Source: Bryobacteraceae bacterium
GTDB lineage: Bacteria; Acidobacteriota; Terriglobia; Bryobacterales; Bryobacteraceae
Direction of reading: 5' to 3'
Assembly (NCBI GenBank): GCA_019752335.1
Contig: JAIEMJ010000030.1
Location: 274,597 to 338,596, forward strand
Length of the DNA stretch: 64,000 nucleotides
Position numbers and translations under genes: made by a program. Shown here one piece after another: positions 34,701 to 43,314 of this stretch. How positions within the stretch are numbered: position 1 is the first letter of the stretch; every line of letters begins with the position of its first letter. The notes beneath the pieces were generated by a model, which searched no databases, was not told the DNA's origin, and saw only the letters and a program-made list of their open reading frames with translations.

Positions 34701-35216
34701 CCCGTCGGGCGTGGCAAGAAGTTCGGCTCCGGCATGGGCAAGGTGGCTGACGCGGTGGTGGGCGGCTGGCAGGTCTCGGGCATCGGCCGCCTGTCGAGCG
34801 GGTTGCCCTTGCAATTCAGCGCCCCGAACACACTGGCGCCCTTTGGCTTCGGTGTGGCACGGCCGAATATCGCTGACCGAAGTATCCTGGCCGTAGATAA
34901 CCCCACGCCGGATCGTTGGTTTAACACCGCCGCGGTCACGGCGCCGGCCGCTTTCACGATCGGCAACGCGCCGCGCTGGGTGCAGAACGTGCGCTTCGGC
35001 CCCACGCGCAATCTCGACTTCTCGGTCGCCAAGAACTGGAAGCTCATGGAGCGTTTTCGCCTGCAGTTCCGGGCCGAATCCTTCAATCTGACGAACACTC
35101 CGCAGTTCGGCCGCGCCAGTACCACGGTGGGCGCCGGCGACTTCGGCCGCGTCTCGGGCACGGCGCCGGGCGTCACGCCCCGAAATATCCAAGGCGTGTT
35201 GCGGCTCAGTTTCTAA
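31770..35216 (+). CDS. TonB-dependent receptor, OAR-like, with carboxypeptidase-regulatory domain (1)
   Basis: The start at 31770 (MKIYSAFVRLGLLLTSLAYLSQA) gives a signal peptide and 1148 residues; upstream in-frame codons belong to the intergenic region. Residues about 25-105 are a carboxypeptidase-regulatory-like Ig domain (GNITGIISDASGAALAGAQ, YNFAQIPPGNYRLEVEMKGF). A plug domain spans about 120-250 and a large outer-membrane barrel ends in LRLSF with the terminal aromatic. This is the OAR-like receptor type widespread in Acidobacteriota, importing large nutrients with TonB energy; the ligand is unknown. No SusD-like partner is present. It is followed by a strong palindrome and the DUF1592 operon on the same strand. 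Confidence 0.9.
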   Translation: MKIYSAFVRLGLLLTSLAYLSQAQTFTGNITGIISDASGAALAGAQVGLRNNATNDNRTATTNESGLYNFAQIPPGNYRLEVEMKGFKKYQVASIPLQSAQVAEVNAQLTLGDVSESVKVEAAAVAIDTQTANKEVTLSSAMIAELPVNARIPFVMVHATAGVTAVRTGVSGASTDQNHNRFSLNGGRGQGGLILIDGVPATAGDWGGLIASPGVDSVAETQVIRTTFDAQYGRTDGGVVALVTKGGSSKFHGTGFEYLRNSRLDANTWANNLRGVAKPTFQRHQYGGNFGGPIVNKWNLFFFGAYEGLRQASPNVNISSVPSLLERNGNFSNTRNADGSLSPIFDPFTTRPNPNGAGQIRDAIPGNIIPASRFDAVGRRVVGLYPEPNVTGDAFTNTRNFARGGKSITHNDRYDGRVDWAKSSKFTMYGRFTKAFQEDIVPEFFGNGADSNFGGKNPRHFSSIGATYVPSPTLVINVLLGHGQWRETQIATSQGRGGSITGLPGSLLAQLQATTIPQFSVANYAQIGNSRYLNFPRRTDTWQVNASKEYRNHSFKFGLQRDTSYLNSTDINNGTFSFNRGLTGAQLDAAGNATAVANSTNTGNAIASLLLGTGSGGSIPINNQPAYVQPILAFYAQDTWRLTRRLTLNYGLRFEHQGGRVERFNRINWFNNTAPNTTLSTASGRSVTGGLEFASPDNRNLQDTDALNLAPRLGIAYKLTERLVVRTGFGMYYPTAWATLAAVDGFSTTTTWISTAGGGGLVPASLVSNPFPSGLNQPFGNTRGLNTLTGESITGWQRARPSSYSMNYSFDLQYDLGKGAILEVGYIGTQGRKLPYGISRNMNQLDPQFLSLGQSLNDPVANPFAGRFASGTINGATVPRNQLLRPYPQFQSIATSADTPGATANYNALNVKFQKRFGNGMSTLVTYQWSKAIDTTSETQGWEVGDASRDYYNQAIERSISAHDLPQSIATAFVYELPVGRGKKFGSGMGKVADAVVGGWQVSGIGRLSSGLPLQFSAPNTLAPFGFGVARPNIADRSILAVDNPTPDRWFNTAAVTAPAAFTIGNAPRWVQNVRFGPTRNLDFSVAKNWKLMERFRLQFRAESFNLTNTPQFGRASTTVGAGDFGRVSGTAPGVTPRNIQGVLRLSF

Positions 35217-35242
35217 GGAATCCGGCCAGGCACCGGTACGGA

Positions 35243-35272
35243 GTGAAGGTAGGTACCAGGTACCTACCTCAC
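35243..35272 (+). terminator. Near-perfect 23-bp palindrome/hairpin after TonB receptor 1
   Basis: AGGTAGGTACC (35247-35257) and GGTACCTACCT (35259-35269) are perfect inverted arms around a single A, extended by GTG/CAC with a bulged A (35243-35272). A related GGTAC occurs just upstream at about 35235. It lies 27 bp after the receptor stop and 46 bp before the next start. There is no U-run, so it may be a terminator, an RNA-processing site or an operator. Confidence 0.5.
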
Positions 35273-35317
35273 GGCTCCTGTAACAAAATCCTTCGGCGCA
35301 TCGTACTCTTAGAAGAG

Positions 35318-37603
35318 ATGCGCTTAATCTGCCTGGGCCTCGTTTTCGCCACTACCGCCGCCGGACAATTACCTGATCGGGCTTTTGAGCAGGCGGTGCA
35401 ACCGGTGCTCGCCAAACACTGCGCCGGCTGCCACCAGGACCGCCTCGCCTCGGGCGGCTTCAACGCGACCCCCTACATGAAGGCCGCTTCCCTCTCTCAA
35501 CGCGACGACTGGGAGCGCATCGTTCAGCGCCTCCGCACTGGCGAAATGCCGCCCAAGGGCGCGCCCGCCCCCACCGCCGCCGAGGCGCAGTCGCTCATCC
35601 GCTTCGTCGAAGGCGAATTCGCCAAAGCTGACAAGCTCGTCAAGCCCGACCCCGGCCGCGTCACCGCCCGGCGGCTCAACCGCGCCGAGTACTCCAATAC
35701 CATCCGCGACCTCCTGGGCGTCGACTTCCGCGCCGACCGCGACTTCCCCTCTGACGACTCCGGCCACGGCTTCGACAACATCGGCGACGTCCTCACCATC
35801 TCGCCCATCCTCATGGAGAAGTACCTCACCGCCGCCGAGCGCATCGCCGCCCGCGCCATCGGCGCCGACCCCTTGCCCCAGAAGCCACTCGAGTTCGAGT
35901 ACCACGCCAAGGACAAGACCATCCGCCGCCCGAATCGCAGCTCCATCGAAGCCACCCATCGCGTCGAATGGGAGGCCGAGTACATCGTCCGCCTCGGCCT
36001 GCCCGGGGAACGCGCCGCCGGCGCCGCGCCCGTCAAGCTGGGCTTCTGGATGGACGGCAAGTTGCTGACCACAAAAATGGTGGAGACCAAGCCCTCCGGC
36101 CTCGTCTACTTCAACCCGTACTCGGCCGAAGAGCTCCGCGTCGCGCTGCCCGAAGGCGACCATACCTTCCGTGCCGGCTTCATTGACGACGAGTTCGTCA
36201 AAGGCCTGAGCGAAAAGGACGCCTACAGCGACAAGCGCAATAAGTTCCTCAACTCGATGACCTTCGTCGGCCCCTTCGCGGCCAAAGGGGAGCGCCCCAG
36301 CCGCAAAAAGCTGTTGATTTGCGATCCCAACCTGCCCGGCTGCACCACGAGGATTCTCACCTCCATCGCCCGCCGAGCCTACCGTCGCCCCGTCACGCGC
36401 GCCGAGGTCGCCTCGCTCGAACGCTTCGTCACGCTCGCCAAGGCCGATGGCCAGTCCGCTGAACAGGGCATCCAACTCGCGTTGCAGGCGATGTTGGTCT
36501 CGCCCCATTTCCTCTTCCGCATCGAGCGCGATCCCGCCCCCGGCGTCGTCCATCCCGTCACTGACCTGGATCTCGCCTCGCGCCTCTCTTACTTCCTGTG
36601 GAGCTCCATGCCCGACGAAGAGCTCCTCGCGCTCGCCGAAGCCAAGCAACTCCGCCCCAAGCTCGACGCGCAGATTCAGCGCATGTTGAAGGACGACAAA
36701 GCCGTCGCGCTGGCCGATAACTTCGCCGGCCAATGGCTCGAAACCCGCAACCTCGACCAGGTGAAGCCGGACCCCAAGAAGTTCCCCGAATGGTCTCCCG
36801 ACCTGCGCGACGCCATGAAGACGGAAACGCGCCTGTTCTTCCAGCACTTGCTGCGGGAGAACCGCCCGCTCACGGAATTCCTCGACGCCAATTACACCTT
36901 CCTGAATGACCGCCTGGCCGCGCACTACGGCGTGCCCGGCGTGGAAGGGCCCGAGTTCCGGCAGGTCACTTTCAGTACGCCGGAACGCGGCGGCATCCTG
37001 AGCCACGCCAGCGTGCTCACGGTCTCCAGTTACCCCACCCGCACTTCGCCGGTGATTCGCGGCAAATACGTCCTGCAGAACATCCTCGGCACCCCGCCGC
37101 CGCCCCCGCCGCCCGACGTCCCCGCGCTCGACGAAGCCTCCGTCGGCAACGCCGGTTCGCTGCGGCAACAAATGGAGAAACATCGTTCGAGCCCCGTCTG
37201 CGCCTCGTGCCACAGCCGCATGGACGTGCTCGGCTTTGGCCTCGAAAACTACGACGGCACCGGCAAGTGGCGCACGCGCGACGGCAAGTTCGACATCGAC
37301 GCCAGCGGCACCCTGCCCGGCGGCAAAACCTTTCAGTCGCCCGCTGAACTGCGCACACTCCTCAAGGACAACGCCCCGGAGTTCTCGCGCTGCCTCACCG
37401 AAAAGATGCTCACCTACGCCCTGGGCCGCGGCCTGGAGCGATATGATCGAAAGACGATTGAAGAGATCAACCAGCGCGTGATCGGCTCGGGCTACCGCTT
37501 TGAGTCGCTGGTCCGCGAAATTGTCCACAGTTTGCCGTTCCTCGAACGGCGGGGCGAAAGCCCGAAGAATCTTCCCGCGAAAACGGAGTCCGCCAGCCGA
37601 TGA
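35318..37603 (+). CDS. Haem-containing DUF1587/1595/1592/1588/1585 multidomain protein
   Basis: From the ATG at 35318 the protein has 761 residues with a signal peptide ending near TTAAGQ. CAGCH (35-39) is a first c-type haem site. DUF1587 follows (RRLNRAEYSNTIRDLLGVD), then a carbohydrate-binding-like insert (about 200-320), DUF1595 (ARRAYRRPVTRAEVASLERF), DUF1592 (AMLVSPHFLFRIE, LASRLSYFLWSSMPDEEL), DUF1588 (FLDANYTFLNDRLAAHYG) and DUF1585 (CASCHSRMDVLGFGLENYDG, about 628). The C-terminal DUF1585 motif also holds a CxxCH. Such proteins are always seen with DUF1552 proteins in planctomycetes and Acidobacteriota and are assumed to work in the periplasm; the reaction is unknown. The gene overlaps the DUF1552 gene by ATGA. 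Confidence 0.9.
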   Translation: MRLICLGLVFATTAAGQLPDRAFEQAVQPVLAKHCAGCHQDRLASGGFNATPYMKAASLSQRDDWERIVQRLRTGEMPPKGAPAPTAAEAQSLIRFVEGEFAKADKLVKPDPGRVTARRLNRAEYSNTIRDLLGVDFRADRDFPSDDSGHGFDNIGDVLTISPILMEKYLTAAERIAARAIGADPLPQKPLEFEYHAKDKTIRRPNRSSIEATHRVEWEAEYIVRLGLPGERAAGAAPVKLGFWMDGKLLTTKMVETKPSGLVYFNPYSAEELRVALPEGDHTFRAGFIDDEFVKGLSEKDAYSDKRNKFLNSMTFVGPFAAKGERPSRKKLLICDPNLPGCTTRILTSIARRAYRRPVTRAEVASLERFVTLAKADGQSAEQGIQLALQAMLVSPHFLFRIERDPAPGVVHPVTDLDLASRLSYFLWSSMPDEELLALAEAKQLRPKLDAQIQRMLKDDKAVALADNFAGQWLETRNLDQVKPDPKKFPEWSPDLRDAMKTETRLFFQHLLRENRPLTEFLDANYTFLNDRLAAHYGVPGVEGPEFRQVTFSTPERGGILSHASVLTVSSYPTRTSPVIRGKYVLQNILGTPPPPPPPDVPALDEASVGNAGSLRQQMEKHRSSPVCASCHSRMDVLGFGLENYDGTGKWRTRDGKFDIDASGTLPGGKTFQSPAELRTLLKDNAPEFSRCLTEKMLTYALGRGLERYDRKTIEEINQRVIGSGYRFESLVREIVHSLPFLERRGESPKNLPAKTESASR

Positions 37604-38949
37604 TAATTACGCGAAAATCGCTCAACCGGAGAACCTTCCTGCGCGGCGCCGGTTCTGCCGTCGCGCTCCCTTTCCTCGACGCCATGGCCCCGGCGCTCAC
37701 CGCGGCTGCCGCGCCGCCCGTCCGCATGGGCTTCGTCTACGTGCCCAATGGCATCGACATGCGCAACTGGAATCCCAGTTACGAAGGCGCGCTGGGCGAG
37801 TTGCCCCGCATCCTCAAGCCGATGGAGCCCTTCCGCCAGGACATTACGCTGCTCAGCAACCTGACCCACAACGGCGGCCGCGCCCTACTCGACGGCGCCG
37901 GCGACCACGGCCGTTGCTGCGGCGGTTACCTCTCCGGCGTCCAGGTCCGCAAGACGATGGTCGACATCAAGGCCGGCATCTCCTGTGACCAGATCGTCGC
38001 CAACGACATCGGCCAAAAGACTCGCTTCCCGTCCCTCGAAGTCGGCCTCGAAGACGCGCGCCAGGCCGGCGACTGCGACTCCGGCTACTCCTGCGCCTAC
38101 ACCAACAACCTCGCCTGGCGCGGCGACGCGCAACCCCTGCCCCCCGTCCTCGATCCGCGCGCGCTCTTCGAACGACTCTTCGGCGACGGCGCCAATCTCT
38201 CGCCCGCGCAGAAGGCCCTGCGCTCCAAGCAACGCCGCAGCATCCTGGACTTTGTCAGCGGCGACACCAAGGCCCTGCAAGCCAATCTCGGCCCCACAGA
38301 CAAGCGCAAGCTCGACGAGTATCTCTCCTCCATCCGCGACATTGAACGGCAGTTACTCAAGGCCGAAAATGACAACGCCCAAGTGAACCCCGGCATGGAC
38401 AAGCCCTACGGCGTCCCCGCCGATTTCGCCGAGCACTTCAAGCTGATGACTGACATGATGACGGTCGCCTTCCAGGCCGACCTCACCCGCGTCATGACCT
38501 TCCTCGTCACCCGCGAAGGCACCTCGCGCGCTTACCGCGAAATCGGCATCGCCGACGGCCACCATCCCCTCACGCACCATCGCAATGAGCCCGACATGAT
38601 GGAGAAAGTCGCCCAGATCAACACCTACCACGTCACCCAATTCGCCGCGTGGATGGAGAAGATGAAGTCGCTCCGCGAAGGCGACGGCAGCCTGCTCGAC
38701 AATTCGATGATCGTCTACGGCGCGGGCCTCTCCGATGGCAACCGCCACACGCACGAGGATCTGCCCACCATGCTCGTCGGCCGCGGCGGCAAGCACCTCG
38801 GCGGCGGCATCAAGGCCGGACGCCGCATCGTCTATCGCAAGGAAACGCCGATGTCGAATCTCTTCCTCACCATGATGGATCGCATGGGTACCCGCGTCGA
38901 CCACTTCGGCGACGCTACCGGCCGCCTGGAAGGCCTGGATCTCGCCTAA
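37600..38949 (+). CDS. Tat-exported DUF1552 protein
   Basis: A 449-residue protein with a Tat signal (RRTFLRG followed by GSAVALPFLDAM). The body shows the DUF1552 pattern: MGFVYVPNGIDMRNW, FRQDITLLSNLTHNGG, DHGRCCGGYLSG, SCDQIVA, and a C-terminal SLLDNSMIVYGAGLSDGNRH ... LPTMLVGRGG segment. The last resembles DUF1501/sulfatase-like alkaline-phosphatase folds. It is the obligate neighbour of DUF1592 proteins and the two start/stop codons overlap, so a periplasmic complex is likely. The Tat route suggests a folded, possibly metal-bound protein. Function not established. Confidence 0.9.
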   Translation: MIITRKSLNRRTFLRGAGSAVALPFLDAMAPALTAAAAPPVRMGFVYVPNGIDMRNWNPSYEGALGELPRILKPMEPFRQDITLLSNLTHNGGRALLDGAGDHGRCCGGYLSGVQVRKTMVDIKAGISCDQIVANDIGQKTRFPSLEVGLEDARQAGDCDSGYSCAYTNNLAWRGDAQPLPPVLDPRALFERLFGDGANLSPAQKALRSKQRRSILDFVSGDTKALQANLGPTDKRKLDEYLSSIRDIERQLLKAENDNAQVNPGMDKPYGVPADFAEHFKLMTDMMTVAFQADLTRVMTFLVTREGTSRAYREIGIADGHHPLTHHRNEPDMMEKVAQINTYHVTQFAAWMEKMKSLREGDGSLLDNSMIVYGAGLSDGNRHTHEDLPTMLVGRGGKHLGGGIKAGRRIVYRKETPMSNLFLTMMDRMGTRVDHFGDATGRLEGLDLA

Positions 38950-38955
38950 ATCCTC

Positions 38956-39897
38956 ATGCAGTTCATCGGCTCGAAACCCTCCGTTGGTGTTTTGTATGAT
39001 GGCGCCCTTGGCTACCGCATCGACGCGGCGCTTGGCCTCGCCGTCCTCTACGGCCTCGACGCCAAGAACGAATGTCGCGTAGTTTCGCTCAGCGTTCCCA
39101 CTAACAACTTACACGCCGCGGGATTTACGGAGTTACTCGGCCGTTTCTACGCCGGGGCCGTCAGTGGCAGCTTCGGCGCCATCGGCCGCACTCTGCCCGT
39201 CGGCATGGCTACCGGTAAGCCGATGGAAGATTCGCCAATGCTCAAGGCGGTACTCGGGAATCCCGCCTACTCCCACGGCATTAACCATCTGAACGACACG
39301 GCCGATCCTCGTGCGATGCTGCGCAACGCCCTCACCGCGCAGCACGATCAGAACGCCTTGGTCGTCCTCGCTGGCCCGGCGACGAACTTAGCCAACTTAC
39401 TCGATCTGCCTGGCGCCAAGCCCTGGATAAAAGACAAGGTGAAGTTACTCGCCTTGGTCCCCGACACTGCCGACTTACCCGCCCTGCGCAAAGTGATTAC
39501 CGAATGGCCCTCACCGATCGTCGTGGTGCCGGACGGCGGCAACTTCCCTGGCGCGGCCATCGAAAAGGATTTCGCCTGGTCCAAGGCCCACCCCGTCGTG
39601 GACGCCTACCGGGCGGCCCGCCCCATGCCTTACGACGCGCCCGCCGCGGCGCTGGCTGCTGTCCTGGCCGCGGTACGCCCGGAGTCCGGCCTCTTTCAGT
39701 ACTCACCTGCCGGCGCTCTGTCCATTTCTGAAAAAGGCGAAATCACTGTCGCCGGCTCTGGTCCGCATCGCTTATTGCGCCTGGATCCAGCCCAACAGGA
39801 AAAGCTCGTCGCCACTTATGTGGAACTCGCCAGCATGAAGCCCGTCCCCCGCGTGCCGCGCTTCCGCCGTCCGCAGGTTGACGCCGTGAAACCCTGA
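38956..39897 (+). CDS. Nucleoside-hydrolase-like protein, catalytic aspartates not seen
   Basis: This 313-residue protein starts 6 bp after the DUF1552 stop, so it is in the same operon. Its organisation follows inosine-uridine nucleoside hydrolases: an N-terminal strand and helix (VGVLYDGALGYRIDAALGLA), LVVLAGPATNLANLL and a C-terminal lid. The DxDxxxDD calcium site at the start of true hydrolases is here reduced to YDGALGYRIDAA, so only two acidic residues remain. It has no clear signal peptide although its partners are exported. It could be a binding protein or a divergent enzyme. Leucine is often encoded by TTA, unlike in the two genes before it. Relation to the family is moderate, function unknown. 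Confidence 0.6.
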   Translation: MQFIGSKPSVGVLYDGALGYRIDAALGLAVLYGLDAKNECRVVSLSVPTNNLHAAGFTELLGRFYAGAVSGSFGAIGRTLPVGMATGKPMEDSPMLKAVLGNPAYSHGINHLNDTADPRAMLRNALTAQHDQNALVVLAGPATNLANLLDLPGAKPWIKDKVKLLALVPDTADLPALRKVITEWPSPIVVVPDGGNFPGAAIEKDFAWSKAHPVVDAYRAARPMPYDAPAAALAAVLAAVRPESGLFQYSPAGALSISEKGEITVAGSGPHRLLRLDPAQQEKLVATYVELASMKPVPRVPRFRRPQVDAVKP

Positions 39898-40047
39898 TCC
39901 AATCCAGTTCGCCACGCTTCGCAAGCGCTTGGCCCCAAATACATTCCTTTCCTGGCGGTTAGCCGTTATACCGGAGTTAACGTCTCGTTCACCTCCCGGC
40001 GCACGCTGCTGCGCTCCAGTCTCTTCAGGAAAGGTTTCTGCCCCGCT

Positions 40048-43000
40048 ATGTTCCTTCGAATTCTCACGCTGTTGCTTGCCACTTTCTCCCTCCTAAACGG
40101 CCAAGCGATGGATGGCAATATTACTGGCACGGTGACTGACTCGAGCGGGGCCGCGCTGAAGGGCGCGGCCTTGGAACTGGTAAATGCCGCCACCGGCGTC
40201 AAGTTCAGCACACTGTCGGGCGAAGCCGGCTCTTACCGCTTCATCAATGTCCTACCCGGGCGCTATCAACTTACGGCTTCTCTAACCGGCTTCCAGTCCT
40301 CCGGCGTGCAGAACCTAGCCATCGAACTCAATAAAACTTCCACCGTAAATCTCACCTTAACCGTGGGCCAAGTAAGTACCTCGGTGGAAGTAACGGACGC
40401 CGCTGCCGCTATCGACACCACCACGGCCACCGTCGGCAATACGTTCACGGGCATGCAAGCCATCCAATTGCCTTCAAGTGGCACCGGCACCCTGGGCGTA
40501 ATCAACCTTGCTCTGCTGAACGCGGGAGTTACCTCTAGCGGCGGGCTCGGCTATGGCACGGGGCCTTCCGTCGGTGGTCAACGCCCCACCAACAACAACT
40601 TCATGATCGAAGGCGTCGACAATAACAATCGCAGCGTTACCGGGCCCCTGGTAAACGTTTCGAACGAAGCCGTGGCGGAGTTCTCGGTCCAGCAGAATCA
40701 GTTCTCCGTCGAGTTCGGCCACTCCACGGGTGGGCAGTTTAACACCGTGGTTAAGTCCGGCAGCAACGACTTACACGGATCGCTGTATGACTATTTGCAG
40801 AATCGAAAGCTGAACGCGATCGACGAACAATTCCTCCGCCAGGGCATCACCACCAATCCGCGGTCGGACCAGAATCGTCTCGGCGCCACACTCGGCGGTC
40901 CGGTGCTGAAAAACAAGTGGTTCTACTTCGGCAATTTCGAATATCTTCCCAGCGGTGCAGCCGCCACGAATGCCACTGTCGTCTCCGTGCCTACCGCCGC
41001 CGGCATTAGCCTGCTCGATGCCATCCCCGGTTTGAGTAAGCGCAATCTCGACATCTTCAAGCGCGAGGTACCCGCCGCCAGCGCTGCGACGGGTGCCGTA
41101 AGTGTTTTGGGCCAGCGGATTCCCATTGGCCAACTTCGCGTTAGCGCGCCGGCTTTCACCAACGACTATCGTGCCGTCATTTCCAGCGACTACAACCTTT
41201 CCAGTCGCGATCAGTTCCGCGCGCGCTACTTCTACTTTAAGCAGGACGGCATTGATTCCACGCCCAACCTGCCTCAATTCTTCACGCCAACTAAATCTAT
41301 CGGCCATGTCGCCAGCTTCACCCACTTACATACGTTTCTCCCTAATCTCACCAACGAACTGCGCGCCGCCTACAACCGCCGCGTCGACGATCGCGTCGTC
41401 GGTCCGCAGCAGTTTCCCGGGTTGGACGCCTTCCCGAACCTCGTTCTGCTGGAACTCGGTCTCACGGTCGGACCCAATCAGAGCTATCCGCAAAGCAGCC
41501 GCTCCAACATGTATCAGTTGGTGGAAAATCTAAACTGGATCAAAGGCCGCCATACTCTTAAGTTCGGCTACGACGGCCGCAAGCTCAATAGCTCGAACTT
41601 CTTCGTTCAACGCGCGCGCGGGGAGTATCAATACAACACGCTCGAGCGCTACTTACAGGACTTGATGCCCAATCAGGCGGAGCGCTCCGTCGGTGGCTTC
41701 CCGTTTATTGGCAACTTACTCTCGCACTACCTCTATGCCAACGACGAGATCCGGTTGCGGCGCAATCTAACTCTCAACCTCGGCCTGCGCTACGAGTATG
41801 TCGGCGTACCCACCGGTTCGCAGCAGCAGAACTTGAACGCCCTCTCCTCAGTGCCCGGTCTCCTCGACATTCGCGCCCCGCGCGCGGGCAAGAAGGACTT
41901 CGCGCCACGCGTTGGACTCGCCTGGAGCCCCGGACGCGACGGCAAAACTTCTGTCCGGGCCGGTTTCGGCCTGGGCTACGATCAGGTCTACCAGAATCTG
42001 GGTTCGAACTCTCTCCCGCCGCAATTCTCCACCACCATTAACTCCCACATTGGCAACCCCAACGGCACGAATTTTCTGGGCAGCGGCGGCACCCCCGGCG
42101 TGGCCGTGCCCATAACGGATCCGGCTGTCGCACGCGCGCGGACTGCGGCTTTCGTTCCCGATCAACAGCGGCCGTACTCCATCCAGTGGAACTTCGGCGT
42201 GCAACGCGTGCTTTGGAACGACTATACGGTGGAAGCCCGCTACCTCGGCTCTCGTGGCATTCACCTGCCCTTCCAGTTGCAAACCAACCGCCGCGCCGGG
42301 TTGCCCGCTGGCCAGTCCCTCCCGGTCTTCTTGCAACGCCCCACGGTGGCGGAGTTAGATCGCCTCACACTAACCCGCGAGTCTTTGGCCATCGGCGTTC
42401 ATCCTTTGAATACCGCTGGCTTCACCAGCACGATTACTTCCTTTACTCCACGCGGTAACTCCACTTACCATGGCCTGGCGACCCAAGTAACCAAGCGCTA
42501 CTCGAGAAACCTCACCGTCAACGGCGCCTATACCTGGTCAAAGAATATTGACGACTCCACGGCCGCCTTGAACTCCACCGTCCTTACCCCCCGGCGTCCC
42601 TATGACTTCGAAAGCCTACGGCAGGAGCGCGCGAACTCCGCGCTGGACCGCCGCCATCGCCTGAGTCTGGCCTGGGTCTACGACACTCCTTGGATGAAGA
42701 ACCACAAGAATTGGGCTGTCCGGAACGTCGCCGGCAACTGGGCCTTCTCCGGAAGCTACATCGCGGAGACCGGTGCCTGGGGCACCCCGCGTTCCGGCGT
42801 CGACGTCAACTTCAACGGCGACAATGCCGCTGATCGCACTTACATCAATACCGCCGGCGATGCCAACACCGGATCGGCTTCCACGGCTCTCCTGAATAGC
42901 GCGGGCCGCACCGTGGCTTACTTGGCCACCAATCCGAACGCCCGTTACATCGCCGTCGGCCCCGGTGGCACCGTAAATGCCGGCCGGAATACGCTGCGCC

Positions 43001-43269
43001 TACCGGGCATTAACAATTTCGATGTCGCCTTTGCCAAACGCATTACCGTAAAGGAAGGCAAGTTATTCGAGTTACGCGCTGAGCTCTACAACGCCATCAA
43101 TCACGCGCAGTTTACGCCGGGTTATCCGAGCGCGGGCAACGTGCGCGCGCGATCTTCCGCCGCGGCCCAGAACCTACTCTTCCCGCAGAACGCCCTCTTT
43201 AACCGTCCGGACCTGGCATTCCAGAGCAATGCCCGCACCATCCAGATGGTTGCTCGTTTTCAGTTCTGA
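40048..43269 (+). CDS. TonB-dependent receptor, OAR-like, with carboxypeptidase-regulatory domain (2)
   Basis: The 1073-residue receptor has a signal peptide (LRILTLLLATFSLLNGQ). A carboxypeptidase-regulatory Ig domain is at about 22-105 (GNITGTVTDSSGAALKGAA, YRFINVLPGRYQLTASLTGF), a plug at about 115-250 (VGGQRPTNNNFMIEGVDNNN) and a barrel ends in VARFQF. It follows a 150-bp gap after the nucleoside-hydrolase-like gene. Many asparagine-rich loops are typical of extracellular barrel loops. Substrate unknown. It differs from receptors 1 and 3 throughout the barrel, so the three probably bind different ligands. Confidence 0.9.
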   Translation: MFLRILTLLLATFSLLNGQAMDGNITGTVTDSSGAALKGAALELVNAATGVKFSTLSGEAGSYRFINVLPGRYQLTASLTGFQSSGVQNLAIELNKTSTVNLTLTVGQVSTSVEVTDAAAAIDTTTATVGNTFTGMQAIQLPSSGTGTLGVINLALLNAGVTSSGGLGYGTGPSVGGQRPTNNNFMIEGVDNNNRSVTGPLVNVSNEAVAEFSVQQNQFSVEFGHSTGGQFNTVVKSGSNDLHGSLYDYLQNRKLNAIDEQFLRQGITTNPRSDQNRLGATLGGPVLKNKWFYFGNFEYLPSGAAATNATVVSVPTAAGISLLDAIPGLSKRNLDIFKREVPAASAATGAVSVLGQRIPIGQLRVSAPAFTNDYRAVISSDYNLSSRDQFRARYFYFKQDGIDSTPNLPQFFTPTKSIGHVASFTHLHTFLPNLTNELRAAYNRRVDDRVVGPQQFPGLDAFPNLVLLELGLTVGPNQSYPQSSRSNMYQLVENLNWIKGRHTLKFGYDGRKLNSSNFFVQRARGEYQYNTLERYLQDLMPNQAERSVGGFPFIGNLLSHYLYANDEIRLRRNLTLNLGLRYEYVGVPTGSQQQNLNALSSVPGLLDIRAPRAGKKDFAPRVGLAWSPGRDGKTSVRAGFGLGYDQVYQNLGSNSLPPQFSTTINSHIGNPNGTNFLGSGGTPGVAVPITDPAVARARTAAFVPDQQRPYSIQWNFGVQRVLWNDYTVEARYLGSRGIHLPFQLQTNRRAGLPAGQSLPVFLQRPTVAELDRLTLTRESLAIGVHPLNTAGFTSTITSFTPRGNSTYHGLATQVTKRYSRNLTVNGAYTWSKNIDDSTAALNSTVLTPRRPYDFESLRQERANSALDRRHRLSLAWVYDTPWMKNHKNWAVRNVAGNWAFSGSYIAETGAWGTPRSGVDVNFNGDNAADRTYINTAGDANTGSASTALLNSAGRTVAYLATNPNARYIAVGPGGTVNAGRNTLRLPGINNFDVAFAKRITVKEGKLFELRAELYNAINHAQFTPGYPSAGNVRARSSAAAQNLLFPQNALFNRPDLAFQSNARTIQMVARFQF

Positions 43270-43314
43270 GCCAGCGTCTCCCCGCGGTCACTCATTTTTT
43301 GGGTATCCTGTACC

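Noticed and set aside
35369-37528. Long open frame of 719 codons on the minus strand opposite the DUF1592 gene
   Set aside because: It is an antisense shadow caused by high GC. Its translation is Gly/Ala/Val/Arg-rich without motifs, whereas the plus strand shows conserved haem and DUF motifs.
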